Below are positions 33,408 through 41,508 of a stretch of DNA of 64,000 nucleotides, in pieces (positions within the stretch are counted from its first letter, which is position 1; each line of letters opens with the position of its first letter). The stretch covers positions 2,722,001-2,786,000 of the forward strand of contig NZ_CP042466.1 in the NCBI RefSeq assembly GCF_008330225.1. Reading direction: 5' to 3'. The DNA is from Geobacter sp. FeAm09. Its GTDB lineage: Bacteria > Desulfobacterota > Desulfuromonadia > Geobacterales > Pseudopelobacteraceae. A program made the translations under genes and the position numbers. The notes under the pieces are model-generated. The model saw only the letters and a program-made list of their open reading frames with translations. It searched no databases and was not told the origin of the DNA.

Positions 33408-33740
33408 GTGCGTACACTCCTTGTTGTATAAAATCGGTCATGGGCGGACCGGTATCAGGTTCAAGGCAGCATCGGCGGCCCGGCCTTTTCCCCGTTCTCC
33501 CGGGTCTGCCGACAATGATCCGCAATTTATCAGAGTTTTACCGATTCTGCACCCACTCCGTACGCCTCCCCCGTCATCCAACCGGATCATCCGTGCGCTT
33601 TCCGGGATTTTTCACAAAAAAATCCCCGTAGCACGGAGGGATAGCTACGGGGCGCCTTATGGGCAATTCCCATCATGAATAGCGTTATGAATGGATATCC
33701 TTAGCCCGGAACAGACCTTGCGGGCGAAAAAACCGGCGAA
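33408..33740. other. Gap between moaE and a small membrane-protein gene
   Basis: Contains a minus-strand terminator at 33615-33652 and the moaE ribosome-binding site near 33415. I see no further gene in the remaining 200 bases. Confidence 0.4.
33615..33652 (-). terminator. Intrinsic terminator of the small membrane-protein gene
   Basis: CCCCGTAGC (33624-33632) pairs with GCTACGGGG (33644-33652) across an 11-base loop; read on the minus strand it is followed by TTTTTTT. It lies about 90 bases after the stop of the gene at 33741. Confidence 0.8.
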
Positions 33741-33911
33741 TTAGTGGGTAACCCACCACATCCTGGCCATGAAACCGGCAAAAAGGATAACGCCAAGCGT
33801 GAACATGCCCGTCACCCCAATGGGTACGATGGCATCCACCAGCATCATCTGCTGCCGCGCCCCCTGGCTTCGCTCCCGGTTGCTCTCATAATTTTCGTTT
33901 GATCTCTGCAT
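33741..33911 (-). CDS. Small single-pass membrane protein
   Basis: A 56-residue protein with a charged N-terminal third and one transmembrane helix (about residues 24-48). The ATG at 33911 has an AGGAGG site, which decides the start over a longer form. I do not recognise it. A perfect 12-base inverted repeat lies just upstream and a terminator downstream, so it is a separately regulated monocistronic gene. Confidence 0.65.
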   Translation of the reverse strand: MQRSNENYESNRERSQGARQQMMLVDAIVPIGVTGMFTLGVILFAGFMARMWWVTH

Positions 33912-33942
33912 GATATGCCTCCTGCTCGTACACTGCACACCT

Positions 33943-33976
33943 ATTAAGGATAAACAATACCATTTTTATCCTTAAT
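33943..33976. promoter_or_regulatory. Perfect 12-base inverted repeat, candidate operator
   Basis: ATTAAGGATAAA (33943-33954) and TTTATCCTTAAT (33965-33976) separated by 10 bases, so the half centres are two helical turns apart. It stands about 32 bases upstream of the small membrane-protein gene. No matching known regulator box comes to mind. Confidence 0.55.
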
Positions 33977-34123
33977 GTCAACCATTCTATTGAAACGCCC
34001 GGTATCCCCCGTCCCCGCGACAGGAGCAATGCAGAACAAAAAATATCACCGCTGCCGACAGCGGGAACGGGCGTATAATAGAAATGTAGGGCAGAAACGG
34101 TCCGCCCGGAAAGGATGGCCGAT

Positions 34124-34348
34124 ATGTCGGTCTTTCTCAGCTTCATCTCTGCGACGGGTCTGATGCTCGGATTATTCATCCTGGCGTTTGTGGGGGTGTA
34201 CATATTGGCGTTGCTTTTATCGCCGATTGAACGCAGAATATCCAACTACGTATGGTCACACCCCGTGCATGCGCCGGCAACAGGCCCCCATAAGGGATCA
34301 TTCAGAACATTCAGCAAGAGAATTCAGCATGGTCACGACACCAGATAA
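34124..34348 (+). CDS. Small membrane protein of unknown function
   Basis: A 74-residue protein with one long hydrophobic segment (about residues 3-32) and a basic hydrophilic tail. The ATG at 34124 follows GGAAAGG. Its end overlaps the next gene start by about 20 bases, which hints at coupling. No family is recognised. Confidence 0.5.
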   Translation: MSVFLSFISATGLMLGLFILAFVGVYILALLLSPIERRISNYVWSHPVHAPATGPHKGSFRTFSKRIQHGHDTR

Positions 34349-34799
34349 CCGCATGCGTGGAGCAAGGCGTCACAGGAGGTTCCTGGGAGTGGCGGCCGTA
34401 CTCTGCGGTGTCGTGCTGCAAGCCGCCGTTTGCCGCGCCGGCGAGGAGAAGGACGGTTTCTCGCTGGGGTACGGCATCCTGCGGCCTGTTGCCAACGATA
34501 CGACCGGCAAGAGCCCCGGCCTGCTGACCGCGAAGTACGGCTTCAGCCTGCTGAAAAACGTCACCCCGTACATCGGGACCGGGGTGGCCTATATCCTCCC
34601 CCAGGATGCAACCGCCACGGACGCCGCCACAAAACTGAAAACCGGGGTGGCGGGCCAGGCCGGCGTCAGCTTCAGCCTGAGCGGCACGTCGTCCCTCGTC
34701 ATCGACTACAAATATCTGCACTTCACCAACGAACCCGCCACAAACGACAAGAGCACGCCCCCCCAATCGCTGGGTATCGGCGTGCACATCAAGTTCTGA
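34329..34799 (+). CDS. Small outer-membrane beta-barrel protein (OmpW/PagL-like)
   Basis: A 156-residue exported protein. After a basic N-terminus and signal peptide (about 1-36, ending CRA), amphipathic strands such as LLTAKYGFSLLKNVTPYIGTGVAY and SSLVIDYKYLHFT form an eight-strand barrel ending in Phe. The overall form resembles OmpW or PagL-type barrels, without catalytic residues I can verify for PagL. A weak ribosome-binding site (AAGAGAATTC) precedes the ATG. Confidence 0.6.
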   Translation: MVTTPDNRMRGARRHRRFLGVAAVLCGVVLQAAVCRAGEEKDGFSLGYGILRPVANDTTGKSPGLLTAKYGFSLLKNVTPYIGTGVAYILPQDATATDAATKLKTGVAGQAGVSFSLSGTSSLVIDYKYLHFTNEPATNDKSTPPQSLGIGVHIKF

Positions 34800-34842
34800 A
34801 AACTCATTAAATTACAATAAGCTTGTTTTTTCGAATGATTAT

Positions 34843-34856
34843 AAGTGTATACACTT
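34843..34856. promoter_or_regulatory. Perfect 14-base palindrome upstream of the chemoreceptor promoter
   Basis: AAGTGTATACACTT is a complete palindrome located 10 bases upstream of the -35 box of the next gene. It could be an activator or repressor operator. Confidence 0.45.
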
Positions 34857-34866
34857 TTTTCACCAT

Positions 34867-34896
34867 TTGACTTACCCGACGGCCATCGGCTATAGT
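34867..34896 (+). promoter_or_regulatory. Sigma-70 promoter of the haem chemoreceptor gene
   Basis: TTGACT (34867-34872) and TATAGT (34891-34896) separated by 18 bases, 45 bases before the ATG. The match to consensus is good. Confidence 0.65.
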
Positions 34897-34916
34897 TTCC
34901 ACTTCGGCATACTATA

Positions 34917-34940
34917 GAGGGAGAGGGAGAGGGAGAGGGA
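34917..34940 (+). repeat. Four tandem GAGGGA hexamers abutting the start codon
   Basis: Exactly four perfect copies of GAGGGA fill the 24 bases before the ATG at 34941, providing overlapping Shine-Dalgarno-like sites. Change in copy number would move the sites relative to the start and could tune translation. Confidence 0.85.
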
Positions 34941-36521
34941 ATGCTCAGAAAAAAACTGGCTTTCAAGGTATTGGTAATCCTGGGGATTTCGCTCGGCTGC
35001 GGCCTGGCAGCCATGATGGTGATTTCGATCTGGCAGCAGGCCAGTTCGACCATGAAGCTGCAGTTGAAGAATACCCGCAACCTGGCGGCCATCTTCATCA
35101 GGGACATCGACGATTACATGATGAAGGGTGACTCCAAAGAGGTCAACAAGTACATCCGTGAAAACAAGGAAAAGAAGCTGTTCCTCGACCTCAAGATCTA
35201 CGACGAGCACGGCAAGGAGTCGGAAGCCAAGGACGGCGCCGTACAGCCCGCCATCGTGAAAGCGCTTGAAACCGGCAAGACCATCGAGTTCAAAACCGAG
35301 GAAAACGGCGTGAAGGCGCTCAACCTCGCCATCCCCTTCGAGAACGAGCAGCGCTGCAAGCAGTGCCATGACGCCGCCCCCAAATTCCTGGGAGGGATGC
35401 TCCTGAAGACCTCCATCCAGGAGGGCTACGACAGCGCCAAAGAGACGTCCATTACCCTTCTTCTGACCAGCGTTCTCTTCTTCTTCGTCCTGCTCGGGAC
35501 GATCTTCCTCTTCCTGAGAGCGGCGATCATCAAACATATCCTGGCGTTTTCCCAAAAGGTCGATGAGCTGTCCAGCGGCGCCGGCGACCTGACCACGGTT
35601 ATCCAGGTGTCGTCCGACGACGAGATCGGCCACCTTGCCGTCGGGATCAACAAGCTCATTTCCAAAATCCACGACATCATGTCCCAGATCGCCCAGAATG
35701 CGGCGGCACTGTCGGTCTCCGCCGACCAGTTGCTCGCCACCTCCCGGAAAATGACCGAAGGGATCGACGATGCGGTCAGCCAGACGGACACGGTGGCCAC
35801 CGCCAGCGAAGAGATGGCGGCGACTTCCGGCACGATCGCCACGAATTGCACCGCAGCGGCGGAGGAGTCCGACAGGGCGAACGATTCCGCCACCGCCGGC
35901 GCCCAGGTGGTGTCGAGAACCATCGAGGTCATGGCGCGCATTGCCGACAAGGTGCGGGAATCGGCATCGACCATCGAGTCCCTGGGCAGCAGGTCGGACC
36001 AGATCGGGGAGATCGTCGGCACCATCGAGGACATCGCCGACCAGACCAATCTCCTGGCCCTGAACGCCGCCATCGAAGCGGCCCGGGCCGGAGAACAGGG
36101 GCGCGGTTTCGCCGTGGTCGCCGACGAGGTCCGCGCCCTGGCGGAACGGACCACCAAGGCCACCCACGAGATCGGCAAAATGATCAAGGCCATCCAAAAC
36201 GAGACCAAAAGCGCGGTCGCCACCATGGAAGAGGGTGTCAAAGAGGTGGAGGCCGGTACCGAAGAGGCCGCCAGTTCGGGAGAGGCAATCTTCGAGATCA
36301 TCGAGCAGATTCGCGCCGTCGTGACCCAGGTCAACCAGATCGCCACCGCGGCCGAACAGCAGACGGCAACCACCAGCGAGATCAGTTGCAATATCCAGCG
36401 GGTCACCACCGTCGTCCAGGGGGCGGCAAACGGAGCCCAGGAATCGGCCGCAGCGGCCAACCAACTGGCGGACCTGGCCCACGACCTGAAACGGCTCGTG
36501 GGGCAGTTCAAACTCTCGTAA
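34941..36521 (+). CDS. Methyl-accepting chemotaxis protein with c-type haem sensor domain
   Basis: A 526-residue chemoreceptor. Membrane helices at about 11-32 and 172-195 flank a periplasmic PAS-like sensor with a haem motif CKQCH at 139-143 (Tll0287/DUF3365-like). A HAMP-type linker follows, then the signalling helices with the conserved hairpin tip [20 protein letters not shown] and [21 protein letters not shown]. Geobacter homologues with this layout bind covalently attached haem and are thought to sense redox or gases. It signals to CheA, whose gene is not in the window. Confidence 0.94.
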   Translation: MLRKKLAFKVLVILGISLGCGLAAMMVISIWQQASSTMKLQLKNTRNLAAIFIRDIDDYMMKGDSKEVNKYIRENKEKKLFLDLKIYDEHGKESEAKDGAVQPAIVKALETGKTIEFKTEENGVKALNLAIPFENEQRCKQCHDAAPKFLGGMLLKTSIQEGYDSAKETSITLLLTSVLFFFVLLGTIFLFLRAAIIKHILAFSQKVDELSSGAGDLTTVIQVSSDDEIGHLAVGINKLISKIHDIMSQIAQNAAALSVSADQLLATSRKMTEGIDDAVSQTDTVATASEEMAATSGTIATNCTAAAEESDRANDSATAGAQVVSRTIEVMARIADKVRESASTIESLGSRSDQIGEIVGTIEDIADQTNLLALNAAIEAARAGEQGRGFAVVADEVRALAERTTKATHEIGKMIKAIQNETKSAVATMEEGVKEVEAGTEEAASSGEAIFEIIEQIRAVVTQVNQIATAAEQQTATTSEISCNIQRVTTVVQGAANGAQESAAAANQLADLAHDLKRLVGQFKLS

Positions 36522-36774
36522 CGGCAGGATAGCGCCCAGGCGGGGCAATTCCCCAACCGCCCGACATACAGCTGCACCAACGAAACGGGAGATGCCATCT
36601 CCCGTTTCGTGTGCGCAGGGCTGCAAGACACCATGCCGCCGCCCTTTTCCCCCCCAGGAGCGGATGCTGCGCCGCAAACAGCATCCGCATGCACTTTTGC
36701 CCTCATCTGTGGTACACTGTCTCTCGGCAAAAGACCCATCGGCACATCCAGCAAACATCCATCGAGGACCGAAC

Positions 36775-37716
36775 GTGGCGATACCCGGCAACACGTGCAT
36801 GACCACGCTGCTCGACACCTTGAGCCGCGATTACCTCCACGGCAAGGAAGAGGTGCTGCGCCTGTCCCTGGTCGCCCTTTTGACCGGCGGGCATATCCTG
36901 ATCGAGGACCTTCCCGGCCTGGGCAAGACGACCATCGCCCTGGCCCTGGCCGGGATCACCGGCCTCTCCTTCGGCAGGGTGCAGTGCACCAGCGACCTGC
37001 TCCCGTCGGACATCACCGGCCTGTCGGTCTTCAACCGCGAGGAGGGGCATTTCGCCTTCCTGCCGGGGCCGATCTTCAACAACATCGTCCTGTTGGACGA
37101 GATCAACCGGGCCATGCCGCGCACCCAGAGCGCCATGCTGGAGGCCATGGAAGAGCGGCGGGTCACGGTGGAGGGAACGACGCACCACCTGCCCGACCCC
37201 TTCATGGTGTTCGCCACCCAGAATCCCTCCGACCAGAGCGGCACGTTCCCCCTGCCCGAATCCCAGCTCGACCGTTTCCTGATCTGCACCGGCATCGGCT
37301 ACCCCCCGGAACATCTGGAAAAGGGCATCATCGCCGGCGGCGGCATCCGCGAGCGGATCGGCGGCATGACGCCGGTGGCCTCCACGGCCGACATCCTGGC
37401 CGCGCGCCGGTGCGTCGAAACCGGCATCTATCTCTCGGACAAGGTGGTCAACTATATCTACGCCCTGGTGGAAGCCACCCGTAGCCACGCCATGATCCAG
37501 ACCGGCCTCTCCACCCGGGCCGCCATCAGCCTGGCCCAGGCAGCACGCGCCGCCGCCTTCCTGGAAGGGCGCGATTACGTGGCGCCGGACGACGTCAGGG
37601 GGATTGCGGCCGCGGTCTGCGCCCACCGCCTGGTCATGCGTCCCGATCAACAAACCGTTGACAGGGGAGAATTGTTACGGGCACTCGTCGCCGACATAGC
37701 GCTGCCTTTGGCCTGA
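36775..37716 (+). CDS. MoxR-family AAA+ ATPase
   Basis: A 313-residue MoxR ATPase with Walker A GLGKTT (near residue 50), Walker B IVLLDEINRA, sensor region FATQNPSDQSGTFPLPESQLDRF and the lid domain. It is a chaperone-like ATPase found with DUF58 and transglutaminase proteins, as here. The GTG at 36775 after GAGGA is favoured; the ATG at 36799 is the alternative. The DUF58 gene follows at once. Confidence 0.92.
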   Translation: MAIPGNTCMTTLLDTLSRDYLHGKEEVLRLSLVALLTGGHILIEDLPGLGKTTIALALAGITGLSFGRVQCTSDLLPSDITGLSVFNREEGHFAFLPGPIFNNIVLLDEINRAMPRTQSAMLEAMEERRVTVEGTTHHLPDPFMVFATQNPSDQSGTFPLPESQLDRFLICTGIGYPPEHLEKGIIAGGGIRERIGGMTPVASTADILAARRCVETGIYLSDKVVNYIYALVEATRSHAMIQTGLSTRAAISLAQAARAAAFLEGRDYVAPDDVRGIAAAVCAHRLVMRPDQQTVDRGELLRALVADIALPLA

Positions 37717-37760
37717 AGATCAGCAAGGCGGGGGCGCTCTACATCGCCATCACCCTCCTT

Positions 37761-38579
37761 TTGGGCTTCTCGGCCGTCAACACCGGCAACAACCTGCTGT
37801 TCCTGGTGGTTTCGGGCCTGCTGGCATTCATGTCGGTTACCGGGTATGCCGGCATGCGCAACATCAAGGGGCTCGCCCCCGAGATAGTTCCGCCGGCCGA
37901 GATCTTCGCGGAAAGCGCCGCCCCGTTCCGCCTGCGCATCCACAATACCAGGCGGCATGGCGCCTCCTTCCTGGTCCGCCTGGAATGCCCCGGCGGCCAG
38001 GGTGTCACCTTCCCCCTGATCGGCTCCGGCGACTCGGCCGAGGGCAGCATCCCTCTCACGTTCCCCGACCGGGGACACGCCGCCATCGACCGGCTCACCG
38101 TCAGCTCACCATTTCCGGTGAACTTCTTCACCCGCTACTGGACCTACGCGACCGGCTGCAACTTTATCGTCTTCCCCCGTCTGCAGGCCGGTGTGACGAT
38201 CGGCGATGGCGACGAGGCAAAACGCCAGGGCGGCGCTTCCCGGCATGATCGGGGCCTGGATGGCGAACTGGAACGGATCTCAACCTATTCCGGCCGCGAG
38301 CCGCTGCGGATGATTCACTGGAAACTTTCCGCCCGCAGCGAGGAGCTGCTGGTCAAGGAGTTCGGGCGCCAGACGGCGCCGCCCCTGGTCATCGATCTCG
38401 ACTCCCTGCCGGGGCTGGGCCTGGAGCAGCGCATCTCCCGCGCCGCCTGGCTGGTCAGGCGCTGGGTGGGGTTGCGGCCGGTCGGCCTCAGGTGCAACGG
38501 AAGGATCATCCCGGCCGAAACCGGCCGGCACCACGGCCGAAAACTGCTGGCGGAGCTTGCCCTCTATGGTCGCGATTAG
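37761..38579 (+). CDS. DUF58 domain protein
   Basis: The protein has two N-terminal hydrophobic segments and a von Willebrand-like DUF58 core with the motif GLDGELERISTYSGREPLRMIHWKLSARSEELLVKEF. Family similarity (KISKAGALYIAITLLLGFSAVNTGNNLLF) extends upstream of the TTG at 37761 to about 37671, where no ATG, GTG or TTG is available in frame, so the true start may be an ATT or another rare codon; at least 272 residues are certain. It overlaps the next gene by 14 bases. It works with MoxR and the transglutaminase in an undefined envelope process. Confidence 0.85.
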   Translation: MGFSAVNTGNNLLFLVVSGLLAFMSVTGYAGMRNIKGLAPEIVPPAEIFAESAAPFRLRIHNTRRHGASFLVRLECPGGQGVTFPLIGSGDSAEGSIPLTFPDRGHAAIDRLTVSSPFPVNFFTRYWTYATGCNFIVFPRLQAGVTIGDGDEAKRQGGASRHDRGLDGELERISTYSGREPLRMIHWKLSARSEELLVKEFGRQTAPPLVIDLDSLPGLGLEQRISRAAWLVRRWVGLRPVGLRCNGRIIPAETGRHHGRKLLAELALYGRD

Positions 38580-40488
38580 TTCGCTTACCGCCGTTCTCTC
38601 CTACGCCATCGCCCTGTGCGGGATCGTACCGCTCTTCCCCTGGCTGACCGCTGCGCCGCGAACAGCCCTGGCGGCAGGCCTCCTGGCCGGCATCTGGCAG
38701 GACCGCCGGGGCGCCTGGCCCATCAAAAACTGGCAGTTCAACCTGGCCGTCCTGCCGGTATTCCTCTACTACGCCTTCCAGTTCAGCCGCGCCAACCCGG
38801 TCCAACCGGTGGTAAACGCACTGGCCATCATGCTGGCGGCCAGGTTGTGCGGCGAGAAGAGCGTGCGCCACTATCTGCAGATTGCTGCCTTGTCACTGTT
38901 CTGCCTTGCCGCCTCCTCCCTGTTCGACCTCAGCCCTGTCTTTCTCTTCTACCTGGCCCTGCTGCTGCTGTTGGTGGCGGTGTCGCTGGTTCTGCTCACC
39001 TTTCTCGCCCAGGACAGCCGCCTGATCCTGTCCGGCGCCCACCTGCGCAAGGTGCTGGCCGCCGGCGTTCTGATGCCCCTGGCTTCGCTGCCGCTCCTGA
39101 TCCTCTTCTTTCCGATCCTGCCCCGCACCCAGATCCCCCTGTGGAATATCGCGGCCGCTCCGGCGCCCCGCCCCTCCGGCTTCAGCGACAAGGTCGAGCC
39201 CGGCACCAGCGCCGCTGTCGGGGAATCGCGAACCATTGCCTTCCGGGTCGAGATGCCCCGGCAGCCGCAGCAGCAGCTCTACTGGCGCGGCACGGTCTTC
39301 AACCGCATGGAGGGGCGCCGCTGGGTGCGGGATGCAGCCGTGCCATCGGAACACCTGCTGTACAAAGGGGCGCGCATCGCCCAGACCATCTATCCCGAGC
39401 CGGGGCTCTCCCGCGCTCTCTTCAGCCTGGATGCCCCCGCCCTCATCGCCCTGGCCAGGGCGCGGAGCACCTCGGACGGCGTCTTCGAGTATCCGGGGCC
39501 GATCACCCGGCGCCTGGGCTACCGGGCGGAGTCGGTTGCCGCAGGTATCCTGCCGACGGCCGGGGGGATCGACCGGGCCTTCTACCTGAAGCTGCCCGAC
39601 GGCATCCCGGAGCGGGTGAAACGATTGGCGAACGACATCAGACGCCGGGGGAGCAATGATGTCCGCAGGCTGGAGTTGCTGGAGCAATATTTCCGCGACG
39701 GCAACTACCGTTACAGCATGCGCGACCTCCCCACCGGAGAACATGCCCTGGAACAGTTCCTGTTTGAAAAGAAACAGGGACACTGCGAGTTCTTTGCCTC
39801 CACCTTCGCCCTGCTCCTGCGGGCCGCCGGCGTCCCGGCGCGGCTGGTGGGGGGATATCTGGGGGGAGATTACAACGACCTGGGGGGGTACTACCTGGTC
39901 AGCGACGATATGGCCCATGTCTGGGTCGAGGCATACCTGGACGGGCGCGGTTGGCTGCGGGTGGATCCCAGCAGCCTGGCCCGCAACGCCGGCGAGGTCT
40001 GGGGCGGCGAAAAGCAGCGCAGCCTGGCGACGAGGCTGCGCCTGTTCGTTGACTCCCTCGACCACACCTGGAACCGCACCATCGTCACCTACGACTTCGA
40101 GCAGCAGGTGGAAATCGCCCGCAGCGCCGGCAAGCGCCTGCAAAAATTCGAGGCGGGCAAGGCGGCCCGGGCCGCCCTCCCCTACCTTCTTCCCTCCCTG
40201 GTCCTGGCCTTCGCTCTGGTGGCGGCCGTGCGCCGTCCACGGCTGTTCCCATCGCAAAACGAGCGGTTGTTGCGGCGCTTCTACCGTTTGATCGAGCGGG
40301 ATTGCGGCATACGGGTCCAGCCGGGCCGCCAGGGGCTCCTGGAAATTGCCGGACAGACCGGGAACGACAGGGTGCGGGAATTCGCAGGCGTCTACGCCGG
40401 AGCCCTGTACCGGGATCGGAAGTTGACCCACGCCGAGGCGGCACGGCTTCGCCGCATCCTGAAAGACGGTTTTGTTACAAGAACATGA
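38566..40488 (+). CDS. Membrane transglutaminase-like protein (TgpA/DUF3488 type)
   Basis: A 640-residue inner-membrane protein. Six or so N-terminal helices (about 1-195) precede a periplasmic transglutaminase-core domain with Cys in GHCEFFAST, His in MAHVWVEAY and Asp in RVDPSS, the catalytic triad order. Another membrane helix near residue 540 and a DUF4129-like tail follow. The ATG at 38566 is inside the DUF58 gene. It completes the MoxR-DUF58-TgpA operon. Confidence 0.92.
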   Translation: MVAISSLTAVLSYAIALCGIVPLFPWLTAAPRTALAAGLLAGIWQDRRGAWPIKNWQFNLAVLPVFLYYAFQFSRANPVQPVVNALAIMLAARLCGEKSVRHYLQIAALSLFCLAASSLFDLSPVFLFYLALLLLLVAVSLVLLTFLAQDSRLILSGAHLRKVLAAGVLMPLASLPLLILFFPILPRTQIPLWNIAAAPAPRPSGFSDKVEPGTSAAVGESRTIAFRVEMPRQPQQQLYWRGTVFNRMEGRRWVRDAAVPSEHLLYKGARIAQTIYPEPGLSRALFSLDAPALIALARARSTSDGVFEYPGPITRRLGYRAESVAAGILPTAGGIDRAFYLKLPDGIPERVKRLANDIRRRGSNDVRRLELLEQYFRDGNYRYSMRDLPTGEHALEQFLFEKKQGHCEFFASTFALLLRAAGVPARLVGGYLGGDYNDLGGYYLVSDDMAHVWVEAYLDGRGWLRVDPSSLARNAGEVWGGEKQRSLATRLRLFVDSLDHTWNRTIVTYDFEQQVEIARSAGKRLQKFEAGKAARAALPYLLPSLVLAFALVAAVRRPRLFPSQNERLLRRFYRLIERDCGIRVQPGRQGLLEIAGQTGNDRVREFAGVYAGALYRDRKLTHAEAARLRRILKDGFVTRT

Positions 40489-40628
40489 CAGCGTGCCGTA
40501 ACACTTGCATTAATCGGCCCAAGGCATACAATAATCACACCTTCTTCCGGTTCGGGGCGGCTTGCCATCCCGCCGAAACGGGACGGGATTCCGAGTGGGT
40601 TCACATGCCGAATTACGGGGGGTGATCC

Positions 40629-41495
40629 GTGCCGAAGCCCGGCGACTATCGGGAACGCATCAATGCCGTTGTCAAAGCCCGCTGGAAAGGCCTGCTCAAG
40701 AATCGGGAGGCCTGCCTGCACAGCGACGATGTGGACGCCGTCCATGACCTGCGGGTCGCAACGCGCCGGCTCAGGGCGGCGCTCGGTCTTTTCGGGATCT
40801 TGTGCCCCGGCGGCGAGGCGCCGCGCGCCCGCGCGGCGATCCGGCGCCTGACCCGCGGCATTGGCGAGTTGCGCAACCTGGACGAAGGGATCATCTTCTT
40901 TTCCCGAAACATACCGGGCAAACGGACGGACGGCGATACCTTTGCCCCCCTGCTGGGCCATCTGCGCGGCAGACGGGAAGCCGAGGCCCGCCATGTGCAC
41001 AGGTTATTGGAAAAACTGGATATAACCGGGATGGAACGGGCGATCGGCGGCCTCGCCGGATGCCTGCGGGAACCGGATCGCGGCAGGAACGGGAAAGGGG
41101 CGCCGGCCTCCATCCCGGCATACTTTTCAGAGGAGGGGCTGCGCCTGTATGGCGAAATCCGTCGCCACCTTCCCGGAGCGCTGGCGGCGGAGAACGTCCA
41201 AACCCGCCATGCGTTGCGGATTGCCATAAAGCGCTGGCGCTATTTTCTGGAGATAGCCGCGGAAATATTCGAGCAGGATTACCGCGAGACGCTGGAATTG
41301 CTCAAGGAGTACCAGCAACTGCTCGGCGACCTGAACGATCTGCGGGTATTCGGGGCTTTCACCAGCGAAACGCCGCTGGCCCCTGCCGGTTCGGCGCTGC
41401 TCGACACCCGGATCGAACGCCTGACAGCGGGCCATCTCAAGCGCCTTGCCCTGCTGCTCGACAAACGCCCGATCCGTTACCAATTTTCGGTGTAA
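40629..41495 (+). CDS. CHAD-domain protein (polyphosphate-binding)
   Basis: A 288-residue all-helical protein with the conserved-histidine CHAD repeats: AVHDLRVATRRLRAALGLF near residue 38 and TRHALRIAIKRWRYFLEIAAEIF near residue 195. CHAD proteins bind polyphosphate granules through these basic helices. The start is a GTG after GGGGGGTGATCC; an alternative start is not obvious. The Ppx/GppA gene follows after 13 bases, a functional match. Confidence 0.9.
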   Translation: MPKPGDYRERINAVVKARWKGLLKNREACLHSDDVDAVHDLRVATRRLRAALGLFGILCPGGEAPRARAAIRRLTRGIGELRNLDEGIIFFSRNIPGKRTDGDTFAPLLGHLRGRREAEARHVHRLLEKLDITGMERAIGGLAGCLREPDRGRNGKGAPASIPAYFSEEGLRLYGEIRRHLPGALAAENVQTRHALRIAIKRWRYFLEIAAEIFEQDYRETLELLKEYQQLLGDLNDLRVFGAFTSETPLAPAGSALLDTRIERLTAGHLKRLALLLDKRPIRYQFSV

Positions 41496-41508
41496 GAGGT
41501 CTTCTGCA

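Noticed and set aside
34890-36818. Very long antisense frame opposite the haem chemoreceptor
   Set aside because: Gly/Asp-rich shadow of the coding strand; the sense frame shows clear chemoreceptor motifs.
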